A stretch of 64,000 nt of DNA. It comes from Pezicula radicicola. Its lineage: Eukaryota; Ascomycota; Leotiomycetes; Helotiales; Dermateaceae. Position 1 is the first letter of the stretch. Every line of letters starts with the position of its first letter. The notes under the pieces were generated by a model. That model saw nothing but the letters and a program-made list of their open reading frames with translations. It was not told the DNA's origin and made no database searches. Shown piece after piece: positions 34,962-47,801 of the stretch. Location of the stretch: assembly GCA_003008705.1 (NCBI GenBank), contig PDUO01000034.1, positions 496,001 through 560,000 of the forward strand, given 5' to 3'. The position numbers and the translations under genes were made by a program.

Positions 34962-36054
34962 GGCTTTTTGTTTCAACTTACTTTTGGGGGTTTGTTGTTT
35001 ATTTTTTGGCAGCGTTCCTACTTTTGGCAAATTTAGGTGCCGATGTAACGCCTTCGGAAGCTTGCCGAGCCTCGGGCTAGGTCAATCATCAGAACAGGCA
35101 CTAAGTTGCCGTAACATTAATACCTTTTGTTATACTAGACGCCTTCCTCTTCCTTTCGCACCACCTAAATTATAATGGAAACGATTTTGATGGCTCATTT
35201 AATGGGATTTTTGTTTTCTCATTTAGCATCTGTCTCTGTAGCTGGGACTTCGTGGGGTGGTTAGGGGGTGACGCTCGCTTAGTTAGTTTTAAGGAACTAG
35301 CCCTAAATTTGATTTGGCAAGACGATTACTCCGAAGAATTGAAGAAGTACTGCTCTTTAATGTCAACCGTAATACGGGTGATCTGTTCAGTAGAAGAGTT
35401 TTAAGGGGGTGCAGTATACTGCAGAACTGTACAAGTACAAGACTAAACACAACAATGGATTCAATGATAGCACAGAAAATTGATGTGATGGAAAGAGATA
35501 TGGACAATAGTAAATCAAAAATTGTGAGTTGGATATCCCATTGGAAGTAATACCTAGCATTGTCTGCCGTTTTCACCAATTCAAACTATGTCAATCACTG
35601 AAGGAACATCCAATCGACCTCACTAGCCTCAATTCCACCATCAGCTAATTAAGGAGTGGCAATAGTCACATCTATCATGCTTACATTGAAATGATTAGAT
35701 CTTGGCGTCTTCTTCTCGCTTCGTAACTAGTTGCTCGTCGCCTGTCAAGGTTGCTATTTTAGCATAGGATGTGCGTAAGTGAACCTAAGTAGGCTGGGCA
35801 AATGTAGCAAGTGAGTCTAAAAAGATGAACTATATTGGACGACTTGTGGTGAAGGCGCTAAACTTAGTTTTTAACGAATAAGGTAATACCGGAGTCACAC
35901 GTTTAGTTTTTGTAATTTAGTATCTGCACACTTTGGCATTTCGGTAGAGAATATGGAAAGTAAACAACCAGTGTGGCAGCTTCACATGTCGAACAATGCC
36001 TGGGAGTAACCACACAATAACGCCACAGTATAGTTTCTCATTTTCGAATATAAC
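34962..36054. other. Intergenic region, nothing recognised
   Basis: A frame at 35314-35550 on + encodes a charged 78-residue sequence with no recognised family; otherwise stop-rich. Confidence 0.4.
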
Positions 36055-38534
36055 CTACGAGCCAGCTTGGGAGATGATAGCCTCAGCAATTTCAGGATAA
36101 GTCTCGTAACCAACCGCAGCACCATCGCGAATAAGAGAAGCGCTGATGGACACTTCCAAACCGAGGCCTTCATCTCCAGGTTGGATTGGATCTTGGTTGA
36201 CCTGGGCACAGCTTGTGAGAAACCGAAGTGAAGAAAGTGTACATAAAGGGTTAGAATAACTTACAGTAACAACTCGCCATCTCAAATTGTCAATCAAGAA
36301 CGGCTTGACATCTTCCGGCTCAAGGGATGCAAGTTTTCCAACCTCAATGTAGTCAAGCAGAATTGGATTGATCGGCGTACTGTCAATAGCAAGCTGGTTC
36401 GCTTGGGCTTGTTGTGCGCAGTTGTCACATGCTTCGCTTGGGGCGACGAAGACATGAGTTAGGCCTGCTAGTGTTGGCCTGATCAAGTAGTCTTCTGTCT
36501 CCCTTCCAATCCTCTTGGAATCTCCTATAAAATAATAGAGCGTGAAAGCTCCGTTCTGAGAATGTCTACCGTATATGATTGTATCAGTTTCTGAGACATG
36601 GAAAAGTGACAAGAGTATCTTACCGCAACACTGCTATGTCGACATACCACCTTCGGAAACATTAGCGTTATGATTGTGTACTAGTCTATCATGAAAAGAA
36701 GTATCTTACTGTCTCAATGTCACGTCGTTGGTGCTGCTGCTAAGAGCGAATGGTTTCTGGACTACATTAGTGATAGCAGAAATCCCGGTCTGAAGACTGT
36801 CCGCCACAAAGTTGCTCAGAAGAGGACCATCTTGAACAAAAGAAGTCTTCTTGTCAAAGTCGAAGACTTGAGCTTTAGAGACGTTGATATACTCCATCTC
36901 TTTTGGCGGCTTTCCAAAGGAGTCTGTTGGAGACTTCCTCACTGACCAAGAGTGTAGTTCTTCAAACTTGGCTCGGACCTGCTTGGCGGAGCTGGATGCA
37001 TCTAAATGTGGATAGCTGTATCCAAAAGGCTCGCACTTTTTGGATTGGAGCGAGGTCCAGAAGTTCGTCGCGGCGTCAGTAGCGCCATGTCTGGCAATTT
37101 TTCGAAAGGGATATAGGGCCATCTCTTCGACAAAGTTCCCCCCAACTTTTGTTTTTGGGAGCCAGCTGTTCGGATGGGTCGCTTGATAAATAGCAAGCAT
37201 TCTGTCAATGTTGCTGTAAAATATTTCTTAGCATCAAAAACATACAGAAAGCGCTGTTGTAGATTAGGAAGGGATCACATACCAATGATGCAGCCAAAAT
37301 ACTGGATCAAAAGCCGCCACTGGAACACGAGCCATATGACCCATCAGTTTCTCACTGATTGACACACCGCCGATAGTGCCGTGATAATCGCCGTGTAGCT
37401 GTTCCAATGAACTGTGGTAGATTTTAGTACCATTTTTGCCCAGTTCAAAGTGTCCATTGGTAGCAAATTCATCGTAATCCTTATACAGATCAGTCAAGAA
37501 ATTGAGGAATGTAGTAGTCTTTCCTTCGCGGTCTTTGTTTAAGGCTAGATTCATCTTGTCTGTTGAGCTCTTATCTGGGTCTGAGTCGTTTGGATATCTG
37601 GTCGTATTTTGCATCGAAAAGCTGAAGAATTTTTGCCCTTGCTGGAAGTCGTTATCAGTTAGCATGCTGGAATTGAAGAGATGCTCGGTTCAGAACTTGG
37701 GAACTTCTTACAGGAGTATTGACTGGCGATTTAAATAGCGACTCCCATTGTTTGGCCGGAATAGTTTTGGATTGGTCTTTCGGGAATTGATATTTGTACA
37801 GGGGATTCGGAATTGGTTTTAGTTCGTTGTCGGGATATTTGCGAACCATCACATTTTCCTCCGTCAAGATCCTGGGCATGGAGAAGTCATATGGATAGCG
37901 AGTTTCCTTGCCGCCACTGATAATGCCGGGAAAGATGACCTCGCCGCCACGTGGTCGGAAGTAATCCCAGAAAGGAAGACGAAAGGTGATTGCAGCTGCT
38001 TTGTAAGTTTGAGCCACTTCTGGGTCCGTGTATCTTCTGGCAATGTCCTGGACTTTTGCAAATATAGTTTGCTTCGACCTCATTAGCAAAGTGATATTGG
38101 GTTATAAAAACGACAGGGACGAGGTGGAATATATTACCTCCATCATGGCAACGTAGGGTCTATGCCAAGTGGGAAACAAGTCGTACCCATGAGCACAATA
38201 TCCTCCTACCTTTGCCTGAAATCCCGGCCTTGGCGGAGCTTCTACTTTATCCCAGTATTGGTTTGGTAGTCCATGAATACCTGCTTGTATCAGTAAGAAT
38301 TCAGGAGAACACTCCGTTAAACAGAAGCAAACCAGCGATTGAGAAATAGCCCATCTTATCTTGAGGCTTGCCCTCTTCCTCCGCTTGAATTTCAGCAAGT
38401 GCGAGGAGATAAAGATTGAAAACATTTCGCTTTTCAGTGAGGAGTATGTCAATATCTTCTCGTGGCTGGACCCCAGAGACATGCTTGAGGCCAAGGACAA
38501 CGCCGGCGTCCTGAGCTGCGATGAGCTTGTCCAT
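36055..38534 (-). CDS. Tyrosinase (type-3 copper polyphenol oxidase)
   Basis: Eight exons (38534-38333, 38280-38138, 38071-37712, 37641-37283, 37213-36710, 36650-36624, 36565-36265, 36201-36055) sum to exactly 681 codons, 680 residues. CuA ligands are H70 (IHGLP), H98 (YCAHG) and H107 (TWHRPY); C96, two residues before H98, fits the Cys-His thioether. CuB has H318 and H322 (LHGDYHG) and a histidine of FWLHHCNIDR (H353/H354). Exon 6 is a 27-nt microexon encoding (Q)WYVDIAVL(R). The C-terminal third matches the tyrosinase lid domain that covers the active site until cleaved. No signal peptide, so probably intracellular. It hydroxylates monophenols and oxidises diphenols to quinones, as in melanin formation. 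Confidence 0.93.
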
Positions 38535-40537
38535 TGTGGCTTAGAAATTCTTGCGATATTCTGTTCAATTTAAAAATTGCAAACTATTTGAACACTGGAG
38601 CTCGACGGGATCACTGATGTTATACTTATACCTCTACTAGGGTGGATGCGTTCGTCAGTTCTCACAGCGGCTTGACCTAGCACTGTAGGGGCTGAACTGC
38701 ATGCTCAGCATTACGTTCTTGGCATGACACATGAATGTAAGTATTTTGCGGATTCAAAAAGCAAAAGGCTTCAGCTGCCGAAACAATGTAACTTGAATGA
38801 GACTTTGTAGTACCTATGCCACCAATCGAATGACAGATGAGACTTTGTCCAAGTAGGACAGAGATGCAGATCTTTACGCAAGGAAGAATGGCCACCGGAA
38901 CTGGAATTTGGTAACGAGGTTTGCATACCAAGAGAATATACGAAAACATAGTCTCTGCGCGCCTAAGATGTCTCGGTATATCCCGCCAATGATATCAAGA
39001 CATGTGTGACCATCTACGCAGCTCATCTGAATGGTAAGACTACTGAGATTTCACGGCATCATTGCTATTCTGTATGGAAACTATGGCATTTTACACGTGA
39101 AATACAATATCCTGTACAGGAACTAATGCCAAAGTTGATACCTCACCCCGCATTTCTATAGCAGGCAGTTAGGTACATCTAATAGCGGAACTTAAATACC
39201 AGTCACTCGAATCAAAGAGATCATCATCAGCCAACCCCCAATGTCACCGTACTGAACCCCTCACTCTAGCGCAGGACCGCGTATCAATGTAGAGATAGAT
39301 GCATCGCTAGACTTTTGCCTAGACTTTTGAATTGCTTTTTAAAATTGGGAAGCAAGCCTCAAATGCTAAATTCAGTCCGACTGATTGGTCCTTTAGCCTT
39401 GCTCCTCCTCAGTTCGTAACACAGAACGTCGCTACACAGGACGCCACAAGCGATCCGTACTCAAGAAATCCTTGCCCAGGAATGAAACCCCGCAATATAA
39501 TTGTATACCTGAATCCGACGGGGAAAATGTAGTACGAAGATCACTATGTTGATGTATAGAAAGGTATGTGATTCAGAGGTTTTGTATGAAACCCGTAACT
39601 ACTATTAATTAGGTTTGTAAGCTCATGAGGCTGAACATTCGGCGCTAGAGAAACCGAAACATGTGTAATTTTCTAGGAGTAGGCTGGTATCTTCATTTTG
39701 AAGATTTGCCTTTCCTCCATTGATCTGGTATTTTGTCAGTCAGAAAATGAGAGTCAGAAGTAGATGTGAAAGGCACTATATATGAATAGTAGATAGGAGG
39801 CGTAATGTAAGCTGTTACCAAGCTTATGTTCCCTAAATCTTTTACTAACATAGTTGATGATCCTTTTCAATTTGACACAGCAGCAAGCAATAAATGACGA
39901 GGAAACCATGAAAGCAACGAACATCTCTTCTTTTTGGATTTAAATTTAGAAGTCGAGCAAGGCATAAGATTAAATTCATTTTAATTTTAAAATTACCTGC
40001 AATATAGCTATTACAAGAATTCATCAAATGTAACTTATTATATAAAGGACAATATTCTACTATTTAAGTGCTTAATAATAAACAAAGAAGTATTCTTACC
40101 ACTGTATTACCTTACAAAACCGCAAAGTCTTTTTTCACAATGGCATAGGTATCTCAAATTCAAACTTTGTGAGGACGGAAATGTTGCTTAAATTCCATCC
40201 TAGGTGCTCTTCCTCTATCTACATCTAAAAAGTGTAAGAGCGAGTGACAACTGTATTCATATGTACAGTTCAAAAAAGGAATCACAAGAAACGAACACAC
40301 ATTGTTCCAGCGACCATATCCCAAGCGCCTGATGACTAAAACCCGTGTAAGAAGCTAGCCTACCCAAATTCAATCCTGGCAAATCGTCATCGGTAAAATC
40401 ATTGTTGCGTCACTAAAATACTGAGTTACGCCAAAGTAGAAAGGAGAAAAGGATAATGCACGTACTCTCTTCAATTGAGCATTTAAACCTACTTAAGTGC
40501 AAGGAACTCCACATTTAAAGCATTGTCTAAAGCACTA
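38535..40537. other. AT-rich gene-free region
   Basis: No gene supported across 2 kb; short frames (for example 39332-39532) show no family likeness. Confidence 0.4.
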
Positions 40538-40795
40538 TTAAATCCACATAATTAGTTCAGTCACCACTCTTTCATACTAATTAAGGAAAAGAAAAAAAGT
40601 GGAGAATGCAGGGGAAAAAAGGAAGGGAAAACAAACTTGGAAGAGTCCCTCAGGGCAAGCATGTCCTGGTCCACCACCTGGGCATCCTCGTGGAATAATA
40701 GGATCCTCGTAACGAGCAACAATCTCCTTCTCGATTTGAGGAGCTGCGAGACCGATTGCAGCGAAGAAAGCGATAAGGATGATTTGGGAAAGTAT
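40538..40795 (-). pseudogene. Small secreted-peptide-like gene lacking its ATG
   Basis: Reading from 40795, codons give (ATA) LSQIILIAFFAAIGLAAP, a clear signal peptide, then QIEKEIVARYEDPIIPRGCP and GGGPGHACPEGLFQ. The place of the start codon is ATA, not ATG, after a typical fungal CAA/ATC-rich leader, and no ATG occurs in that leader. Exon 1 likely ends at 40637 (GTTTGT donor), with a pyrimidine-rich intron to TTAATTAG and a short last exon 40576-40538. The mature part would be a two-Cys, Gly/Pro-rich peptide. It could be inactive by start loss, use a non-AUG start, or have an upstream exon I did not find. Confidence 0.4.
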
Positions 40796-41093
40796 ATTGA
40801 TTGATTGATTGATTGGTGTTTTCGGGGTTGAGGGTTTGAAAGTTGGTTTGGCGGTGAGTTGTTTGGATTTGGTTGGTTGGTTGCTTGAAGATGTGGATGA
40901 GGATGAGATTGTGTTGATGGATGTTGTTGAGGTGAGAGGAAGAAGGTGTTTATATACTTAAAGAAAGAGCTTGGAACTCCTGATTTTCTCCATGATCTTG
41001 CTGGATGTAAAAGAGAGTAAGAGAGCAAACAGGTTGGAGACGTTGCATTGAGATCCTTCAGGATGATCTTTTGGGTGAAAAGATGATGCGTTG
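40796..41093. other. Leader/promoter of the peptide frame
   Basis: Holds the CAAT tandem repeat (five units ending at 40796) and a CA-rich leader on the minus strand. A 188-codon open frame overlapping it on the same strand has low-complexity content and is not accepted as a gene. Confidence 0.4.
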
Positions 41094-42463
41094 TACAGTA
41101 ACCGACAATTAGTAATAGGCGAAACACGTCAAAACGCGATTTTCTTCGACGCGACTTTTTCTACCCACCAACAACAACACCCTTAAAATGCCACCTATAC
41201 GAACTCCCCTAACTCCTGCTTCTGGCAATCGAAAGCGTGGGCCCGAATTGAAACCATATCTACGTGGGAGGATTATGGGCGAGTGGAATGCTGGGAAATC
41301 ATATGCTGAAATCGAGGAGGAGTATGGGCTCTCGCGAGGGGCTGTAGAGGGTACTATTAAGAACGACGAATTCAGAACGGATGGAGCCTCCCTACCTCGA
41401 CCTGGTCAACCAAGGATATACTCGGACCGCGACAATCGAATGATGCTACGGAATATTCGATTACACCCGAAACTCACATTTGAACAACGTCGGGAAGAGA
41501 CTGGACTAAAAATGAGTAACTCGACTATTAAGAATCTTTGTCGGGCAAATAGGATACATCATTGGCGCGCAAAGAAGCGCCCCGAACTTACAGAGGAAGT
41601 AGCTGCAATAAGGCTTCTTTGGTGCCGCTGCCGGGCACATTGGGATGTCGAAAGGTGGAGGAAATATATGTTTAGTGATGAGTGTTCGGTAGAGCGGGGG
41701 TCTGGAAAATCGATCGAGTGGGTAATGGGTATCCCGGCCGACAAATGGAAGCCAGAGATGGTTACAACATATAAAAAGGGAAAGGATATAAGGGTAATGG
41801 TCTGGGCAGCATTTTAGGGAGCTGGGGAGAGGTCTGAGTTATATATAATGGACCGCGATTTCGAATCAAAGAAGCAAGGGTACTCGGCAGCCTCCTACCT
41901 CAAAGTTCTCGAAGATCAAGTACTTAAACACTACTACAATGGCCTTATATTCATGCAGGATAATGCCCCTATACATACTGTACACGCTATTAGGGATTGG
42001 TTCGAAGTAAACGGTATAGATACAACAGATTGGCCCCCTTACTCCCCGGACCTTAACCCTATCGAAAATACTTGGTGGGCACTCAAACGTCTAGCTATGG
42101 AGATGTTCCTAGAGGTTATGAAATCAACAGGGAAGACAGAGAATGATAGAAAGAACATTGAGGAAGCTTTAAAGGTAGCATGGGAGGCCTTACCTAACTC
42201 TCTTTTTGAGTCATTAATAGAGAGTATACCGAGGCGAGTTGCAGCTTGTATTGAGGCAAAGGGGTGGTATACAAAGTACTAGACAAGGGATTTACTTTCT
42301 GAAAATTTAGGGTATTATATGTACAGGTTAGAAGAGGTTGTGCATAAATTTGTATTATAATTGGGAGTGTTTTGATGTTTTGGTAGGGTTTTCGAATAGT
42401 AGTATGATTTCTGAATTTCGCTCGCTTAATGGTTCAGTCTAATATTAATTGTCTAGTACTGTA
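41094..42463 (+). mobile_element. Full-length Tc1/mariner transposon with TA target duplication
   Basis: The left end reads TACAGTAACCGACAATTAGTA and the right end, reversed, TACAGTACTAGACAATTAATA. The shared core is TACAGTA...GACAATTA, with TA at both outer edges. Size is about 1.37 kb with one transposase gene inside, standard for Tc1 elements. The element lies between the secreted-peptide frame and an AT-rich region. Confidence 0.85.
41188..42282 (+). pseudogene. Tc1-type DD34E transposase with one in-frame stop
   Basis: One uninterrupted frame of 364 amino-acid positions, except for TAG at 41815-41817. The N-terminal part has helix-turn-helix DNA-binding segments (YAEIEEEYGLSRGAVEGTI). 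The DDE triad is the Asp of MFSDECSV, the Asp of FMQDNAPIHT and the Glu of PDLNPIENTWW; the last two are 34 residues apart (DD34E). The stop falls where relatives have Trp (VWAAF*GAGERS), so TGG to TAG is the simplest change. It lies between the first and second catalytic Asp, so the truncated product would be inactive. All else looks intact, which points to recent inactivation. Confidence 0.9.
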
Positions 42464-44729
42464 ATGCTGTGCAAGCCTCCTGTCCATCCATTCATCCATT
42501 CACATCTTCGAAGAGTTGAAACAAGAACCTCACGTAAATGACCTCCTGTTGAAGTGATCTCGCATCTTGTCTTCTCACAATAGAAGTATGCAATATCTAT
42601 CAGTAAAGGAAGGTATATTATCCTAGCTAGATGGAAGAAGTTGTGAATGGATATGTCAATCAGATGGTTCCTCTACAGGGAAGTGCGGGATGTCATGCCG
42701 AAGAAAAAATGAAGCTTTGGGCTATATATGTGGATACTGGTGAGATTTCGATCTTTGGAAACCTGGCCGCTCCCTTGCGCCACTTCGTAGAACTTTAAAC
42801 ACTATGCTGAATTCCTTCTTTATCTTTTTCAACTTAAGCAGTATTTACTTGTACTGAAATAAGGTAAGCCAAGACGAATAGCAATAGAGGTGCAATTGAT
42901 TATAGCATTTATAGTAGCATTCCTAAGGTTGCTTCAGCCATCCTTAGGTAGTTTTTCTTTGAAATATTAGAATCATAATTAAACTTCCTTACTAGAAATG
43001 TATGTCACTGTAACGCCTCGTCCAACAACTAGGTAAAAGCAAGCATTTCTAAGCAGAAAGGCCGACATATGGCCAGCCAACTATATCGATCCTCTGACAT
43101 GGCGGCTAAACACCTCCTATAAAAGCTATGACAATGCGAAAACAAAAGAAAAAACAAAATATAGAATTCTCCCACTAAGTCGCAGCTTATCGACTGGTTG
43201 TTAAGCGAGCGCTTAACTGATACACATCTAAAATCTGACAATTCTACAGCAGAAGGGGTACAGTATTATAGACAGATCTAACATGCATCATGCCTAGTCG
43301 CTTATGCATAATTTTAGCGAATAGCGATCTCAGCTCGCTAGTCCTGCCGACATCAACTCTGCCGCTTAATCGCTAGAAGAACCTCAATAGCAAATCATAA
43401 TATTTCAACTACAATTGGAAATATAAGTTGCTGAATAGTAGTATTCTACAACGAAGCATAACTACTGAAAACTAGAATGCTTACTTCTTTTCACCAGTTC
43501 TGTAGTCCTGAAGTCACTAAGAATACAATGAAAGGACCATACATGAAACAGATGAAAATAGCTATATGAACTTTTTTTGGCTTAATTGTGAGAAGGAGGT
43601 AAAGTTCCTGATAGTATTACAAATTTGATTTAGTAGTATTTCCGACTTTAAAACCAAGTCTCGAACTTGTAGAACTTAGTAACCACGATAAAACCATTCT
43701 TGATCCACCACTTCGACGTTTTTCCTTTCTTTTCTGATTGTTAATGCCGCGCCATAGTATATGGCATGGAGTCTTTTCTTTGGTTTCTGCAGAAGTAAGC
43801 AGAGAGAGGCGTAGAAAAGACTCCAAGTTTCTGAATTAAACATATTTTTATGTGAACAAGTCTAGCCGGCTTTCTTTATCACAACCATCCCTTTGCGCAT
43901 CAACTGCCATTCTTTCCAAGGAATCAGCACCCAGAGAACTTCACCACTACAAAGTATATATAATTTGCCATGCACTTCCTATCGGATTGTACACGTAGCA
44001 GTTGACCCACAAATAGGATTAAAACTACAATCTCTTCCGCGGAATCCGATACCACTATGTAACACAGTTAACTTAAGCAATTTAATCTACTCTTAACTAA
44101 CGTCTCTAACAGTGTTTTCTTTTCCACCTAATTAAAGTTACTAGCTTGACTTTAGAAATGAAATGAACTGAGGTAACTAACTTAATTTAGGTAATTTACT
44201 CATCTAGTAACTTTTCTAAAGCTTGTCAACTTCCGCAATCCCATTCTTCCCATCCTATCCTTTTTAACAAGGTCGGCGCGCGGCGCTAGAACAGTTTCAA
44301 TCACGACGAGAATTCTTCCAGGAATCTTCTCATCGAGCTGGTTTACTTCTCCTTTACTATACTATTGTGTATTTCTGCAAAACGTAGAGAAAATAGGGTG
44401 AATCTGCCGAATTTGATAGTGAATACTTGGGGGGACATTTTGGAGAATAGTAGCTAGGTCGATGATTGCGCACTTGACAACTCCCTCATCAAGTAGGGAA
44501 TGGTTGGAGGTAACGGTTACGAGTAGCACAGTGCTGCACACTATCGAGAACGCTGATCCAATTTCATAGAAAATAAGGAAGGCGTATTTCTATTCCTCTA
44601 TCAGAACTTTTTGTTTTGAGATGGATATCCATCCATATGCAATAGCCAAATCGTAGAATAACGCCAGATGAATCCCACCATAAGTACAAGCAATAACTCT
44701 CCACCCAAATGAGTAGAAGATGTCAAAAT
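42464..44729. other. AT-rich gene-free region
   Basis: No gene supported. At about 44140-44225 a degraded repeat with GAGGTAACTAACTTAATTTAGG-like units is bracketed by CTTTAGAAA and TTTCTAAAG. It resembles the repeat inside the 9.7-kb MITE and may be an old relative. Confidence 0.4.
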
Positions 44730-47652
44730 CTACGAAACACCACCTAATTGACCTTCTACACCACCAGTGCCATTCAACTGATGTTCGGCACCACCAGTCT
44801 CCTCACCTTTCTGGATCTGCTCAGCCTTGACGTCCGTTCCTTGCTTCCCATCTGCATCCTTATCAGCAACAATCGTGCTATATGGACTAGCTTTGATTTC
44901 AGCGTTCATTGCAGTATCGTTAACAGGGGCCGTTGCTTCGAGGGCTGAAGTTGTGACATCGACCTTGATCTCGCCATTTTCGACTTTGAAACCTGATGCT
45001 ACCTCAGGCTCCTTGACAGCTACCTCAGAATCCTCCTTGGCATTCTTACCCGGATGATGGTTGTTGACCAGCGGGGTAGTATCATTGTAGATTCGAAGCA
45101 ACATGGCAGTCCGGTCTTCTTTGGCGAGCATGAGATTGAGAGAGTGCAGGGACCGCCATAGTGGAATAACCATACGCTCATCGAAGCCATCTGGTGCATC
45201 GCTAGGTTCGATCCGTAAAACACAACAGCCCATGGGAATGGTGTTTACTCTCTCTCCGATCTCACCGAGGTTCTGCCATCCATTATCCGTAACCTTGGGG
45301 AACATTTCAATCAAAAGTTTCCGCAGGGTCTCGCGCTTGTACAGACGTACGACGCGCTCTTCGCCGACATAGCCTTCGAGGATAGGCATTCCTTCTGACT
45401 GAATACGCCACTTACAAACACCTTCTTTCTGAACGTCTTGCTTCATAAACATCTTTACACCGCCGTGAATGAACTTTATACCCTTACCCTCGTTCTCGGT
45501 AAGAATATCGCGGATGAGAGCTGACGTGTAGTAGATGGTCTTTGTAGGATTGCCCTCAGCATTTCGAACCATGAAACGATCGCGAGGGAAACGAGGCGAG
45601 AGCTTGTAGAAAGTCTCGATGACCTCAACTTCGGGATGGGAACCGGAGATGTACTTGAAGGGTTCTTCAAATTGCTGTCCACCTTTGTTTCGTCGTGGTG
45701 CTTCCACAACTGTTTCACTAGGTCTTTGATCACCTGGGCGAGTAGTGAGATCCAATTCGGCACCTGGGTAGTGAACACTTTGGATTTCCATCCCCGCTTC
45801 CTCCACGTCAACATCTTCCTTAATCTTGAGTTTCTTTGTCTGCGCATCGCCGTCGATCTCTCCATCGTCTTCTGCCGAACGTTTAGTTCCAGCAGTTGCG
45901 TCAGGGGTAGGGTTTTCTTGGCTCTGGCGAGCAACAGGTGCAGTTGTGGCTTCTTCAATAGATCTTTCCAAATTGTCGAGCATATCAGCAGCCTCAATCT
46001 TGGGTGTAACACTGCCTCCAGGAGGTGGTGTTGGTCCTGACTCAATTTCGTCAATCGCAGATATTGGTGGCTTTGGTGCGCTTTTCTTAGCCTCGGACTC
46101 TGGGATTGCCTTGAACTCGGACATCTTCTCGAGGATGGAAATGAAGAAACCACCAGTATCTTGCTGATGTGCATAGACCCGCATGCATCGTTCGAATGGG
46201 ATTTTGGACGATGCTGATTCTGGAGGAGGTGGAAACATGCCTTCTGCGAGACGGTCTGTATGGTGATCTGCTCCGTCATCTCTGATCTTTTGTTGGACAC
46301 TATCCCAAGAATCAAATACACGACCACCCTTGTCCATCACAGTCCAGGTCTTCAGTCCGGGCTTTCTCTTGAGTTCGGGTAGCTTGTTGTCAGTCTTCAA
46401 AAGCTGAACCTTCTCCAAACCTCCACATCGCTCAATGGCGGACGAAATGACGGCCTCGTTCTCGACGGGGTTCATGCTGCAAGTGGAATACACTACACGA
46501 CCACCAACCTTGAGCATTTGAAGAGCTCTAACTAGAATTCGGACTTGGGTGATGTGAAGGCCAAGAGCATTTCCCGGATTCCAATCTTGCCATACATTGA
46601 CATTCTTTCTGCATGTTCCGTCGCCAGAGCATGGTACATCTGCCAATATACGATCAAACTTGAGGTATCTGTTTCCGCTGGCGCCTCCAGGGAGCTTGAT
46701 GGATGGATATAACGTGGCATCGTGGTTGGTAACGATCAAGTTCGGGGATGACAGTCGTTTGAGCTGATGAATAAGCATATGACTACGCTTGTAGTCGGAG
46801 TCATTTGCTATCAATAAACCTGTAGCTCTTCCGTAGTCACTAGCATCAACTGCCAATTCCTCAGCAGAATCTCCAGACTTGGGAATAACACCAGGGCTTG
46901 TCTCTCGGCCGTCTTCTGCAGCGTGATCCTGAAGTGACTTCCGTACTCGAGCTTCCTCACCACGGTGTACCATCTCCAGAAGCTGGGCAGCTTTGCTTCC
47001 CGGTGCGGCGCACATATCCAATACAACCATTCCAGGCTGTAAGTCCATAACCAAAGGTGGAATCATGCTGACAATTTCTTGTCTGCTAATATTTCCAACA
47101 CTGGTCTCTGAGACAAGATATTTTTGGAAACTTTGGAAAGGTGGGAATCTTCGTACAACGTTCTTCGGGGTTGTCATATCCCATGCGAGTTCGTCGGGAT
47201 ACCATGGAATTGGCTTCGGAGGCTCGACATTCGTGCCATCGTAGTGGGTGATGGCAGATATTTCGGGGATGTACCGCTCTTTCAGCTGCTTCTGTACAGC
47301 AAGCGCATGTCTACCCCAGGGTCAGCGTGAAGTTCAAGTTGTATGCAGCATCTTGACAGACCCTTTCGACCCCGCAAAACGGAAGCTATTCGGCAATTCT
47401 CTCTTCAAGGCAGCCCAGAAATCCTCTCTCTCCTCCTCTGGAAGTTCCAGAACGCTGTTGTAGTATCGCTCGAACTTTTCATTGTTCTTGGGCATCTTAT
47501 CGAAGCTCACTCGATTGTCTTCGCGATTGTCTCTTCCCCCACCTCGCCCGCCACGACCACCCTTGCCTCTGTAACCGCCACCGCCCTAGACACTATTAGC
47601 AGATTTCGATAAGAAGGGTTGGCGTTGTTACTCGTTTCCCTCCTCGACCCAT
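44730..47652 (-). CDS. tRNA (cytosine-5) methyltransferase, Trm4/NSUN2 family
   Basis: Exons 47652-47632, 47585-47362 and 47310-44730 give 941 residues. The start MGRGGKR and a Gly/Arg-rich tract (GGYRGKGGRGGRGGG) precede FERYYNSVLELPEEER. Conserved parts follow: IPWYPDELAWDMTTPK and FQKYLVSETSVGNISRQE. The SAM motif is VVLDMCAAPGSKAAQLLE (about residue 180). Motif VI DVPCSGDGTCRKN (about 305) and motif IV VVYSTCSMNPVENE (about 360) carry the two cysteines used for release and catalysis. The enzyme makes m5C in tRNA, mainly at variable-loop and anticodon-region positions, in the nucleus. The C-terminal ~100 residues are a Glu/Ala/Lys-rich extension not needed for catalysis. The second donor is GTCTGT, weak but frame-correct. 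Confidence 0.94.
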
Positions 47653-47795
47653 TGTGAATTGAATGTACAGGTCGACCTTTGGCTGAATTGGTTGAAGATG
47701 GGAAGGTAGCGCAGTCGAATCTTTTGCGCAAAATTAAGCTCCTCGTCTAGCTCCTCAATGACGCCGGTGAAAATGGAAAAAGGTTAATCCGAGAG

Positions 47796-47801
47796 CACGT
47801 G
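47796..47801. promoter_or_regulatory. CACGTG box in a divergent promoter
   Basis: A palindromic E-box lies in the 346-bp gap between the Trm4 gene (-) and the hydrolase gene (+). A bHLH factor could act on either gene; this is inference. Confidence 0.35.

Noticed and set aside
34426..36055. Tyrosinase, monooxygenase and membrane-protein genes as a biosynthetic cluster
   Set aside because: No PKS, NRPS, terpene or RiPP core gene nearby, and a tRNA gene lies between them; co-location alone is weak evidence.
40561..41127. 188-codon open frame on the minus strand
   Set aside because: Low-complexity translation of a CA/ATC-rich leader; the signal-peptide-bearing frame in the same DNA fits a gene better.
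45476..46327. 283-codon frame on the minus strand in a second phase
   Set aside because: Shadow frame of the Trm4 gene; basic low-complexity composition.
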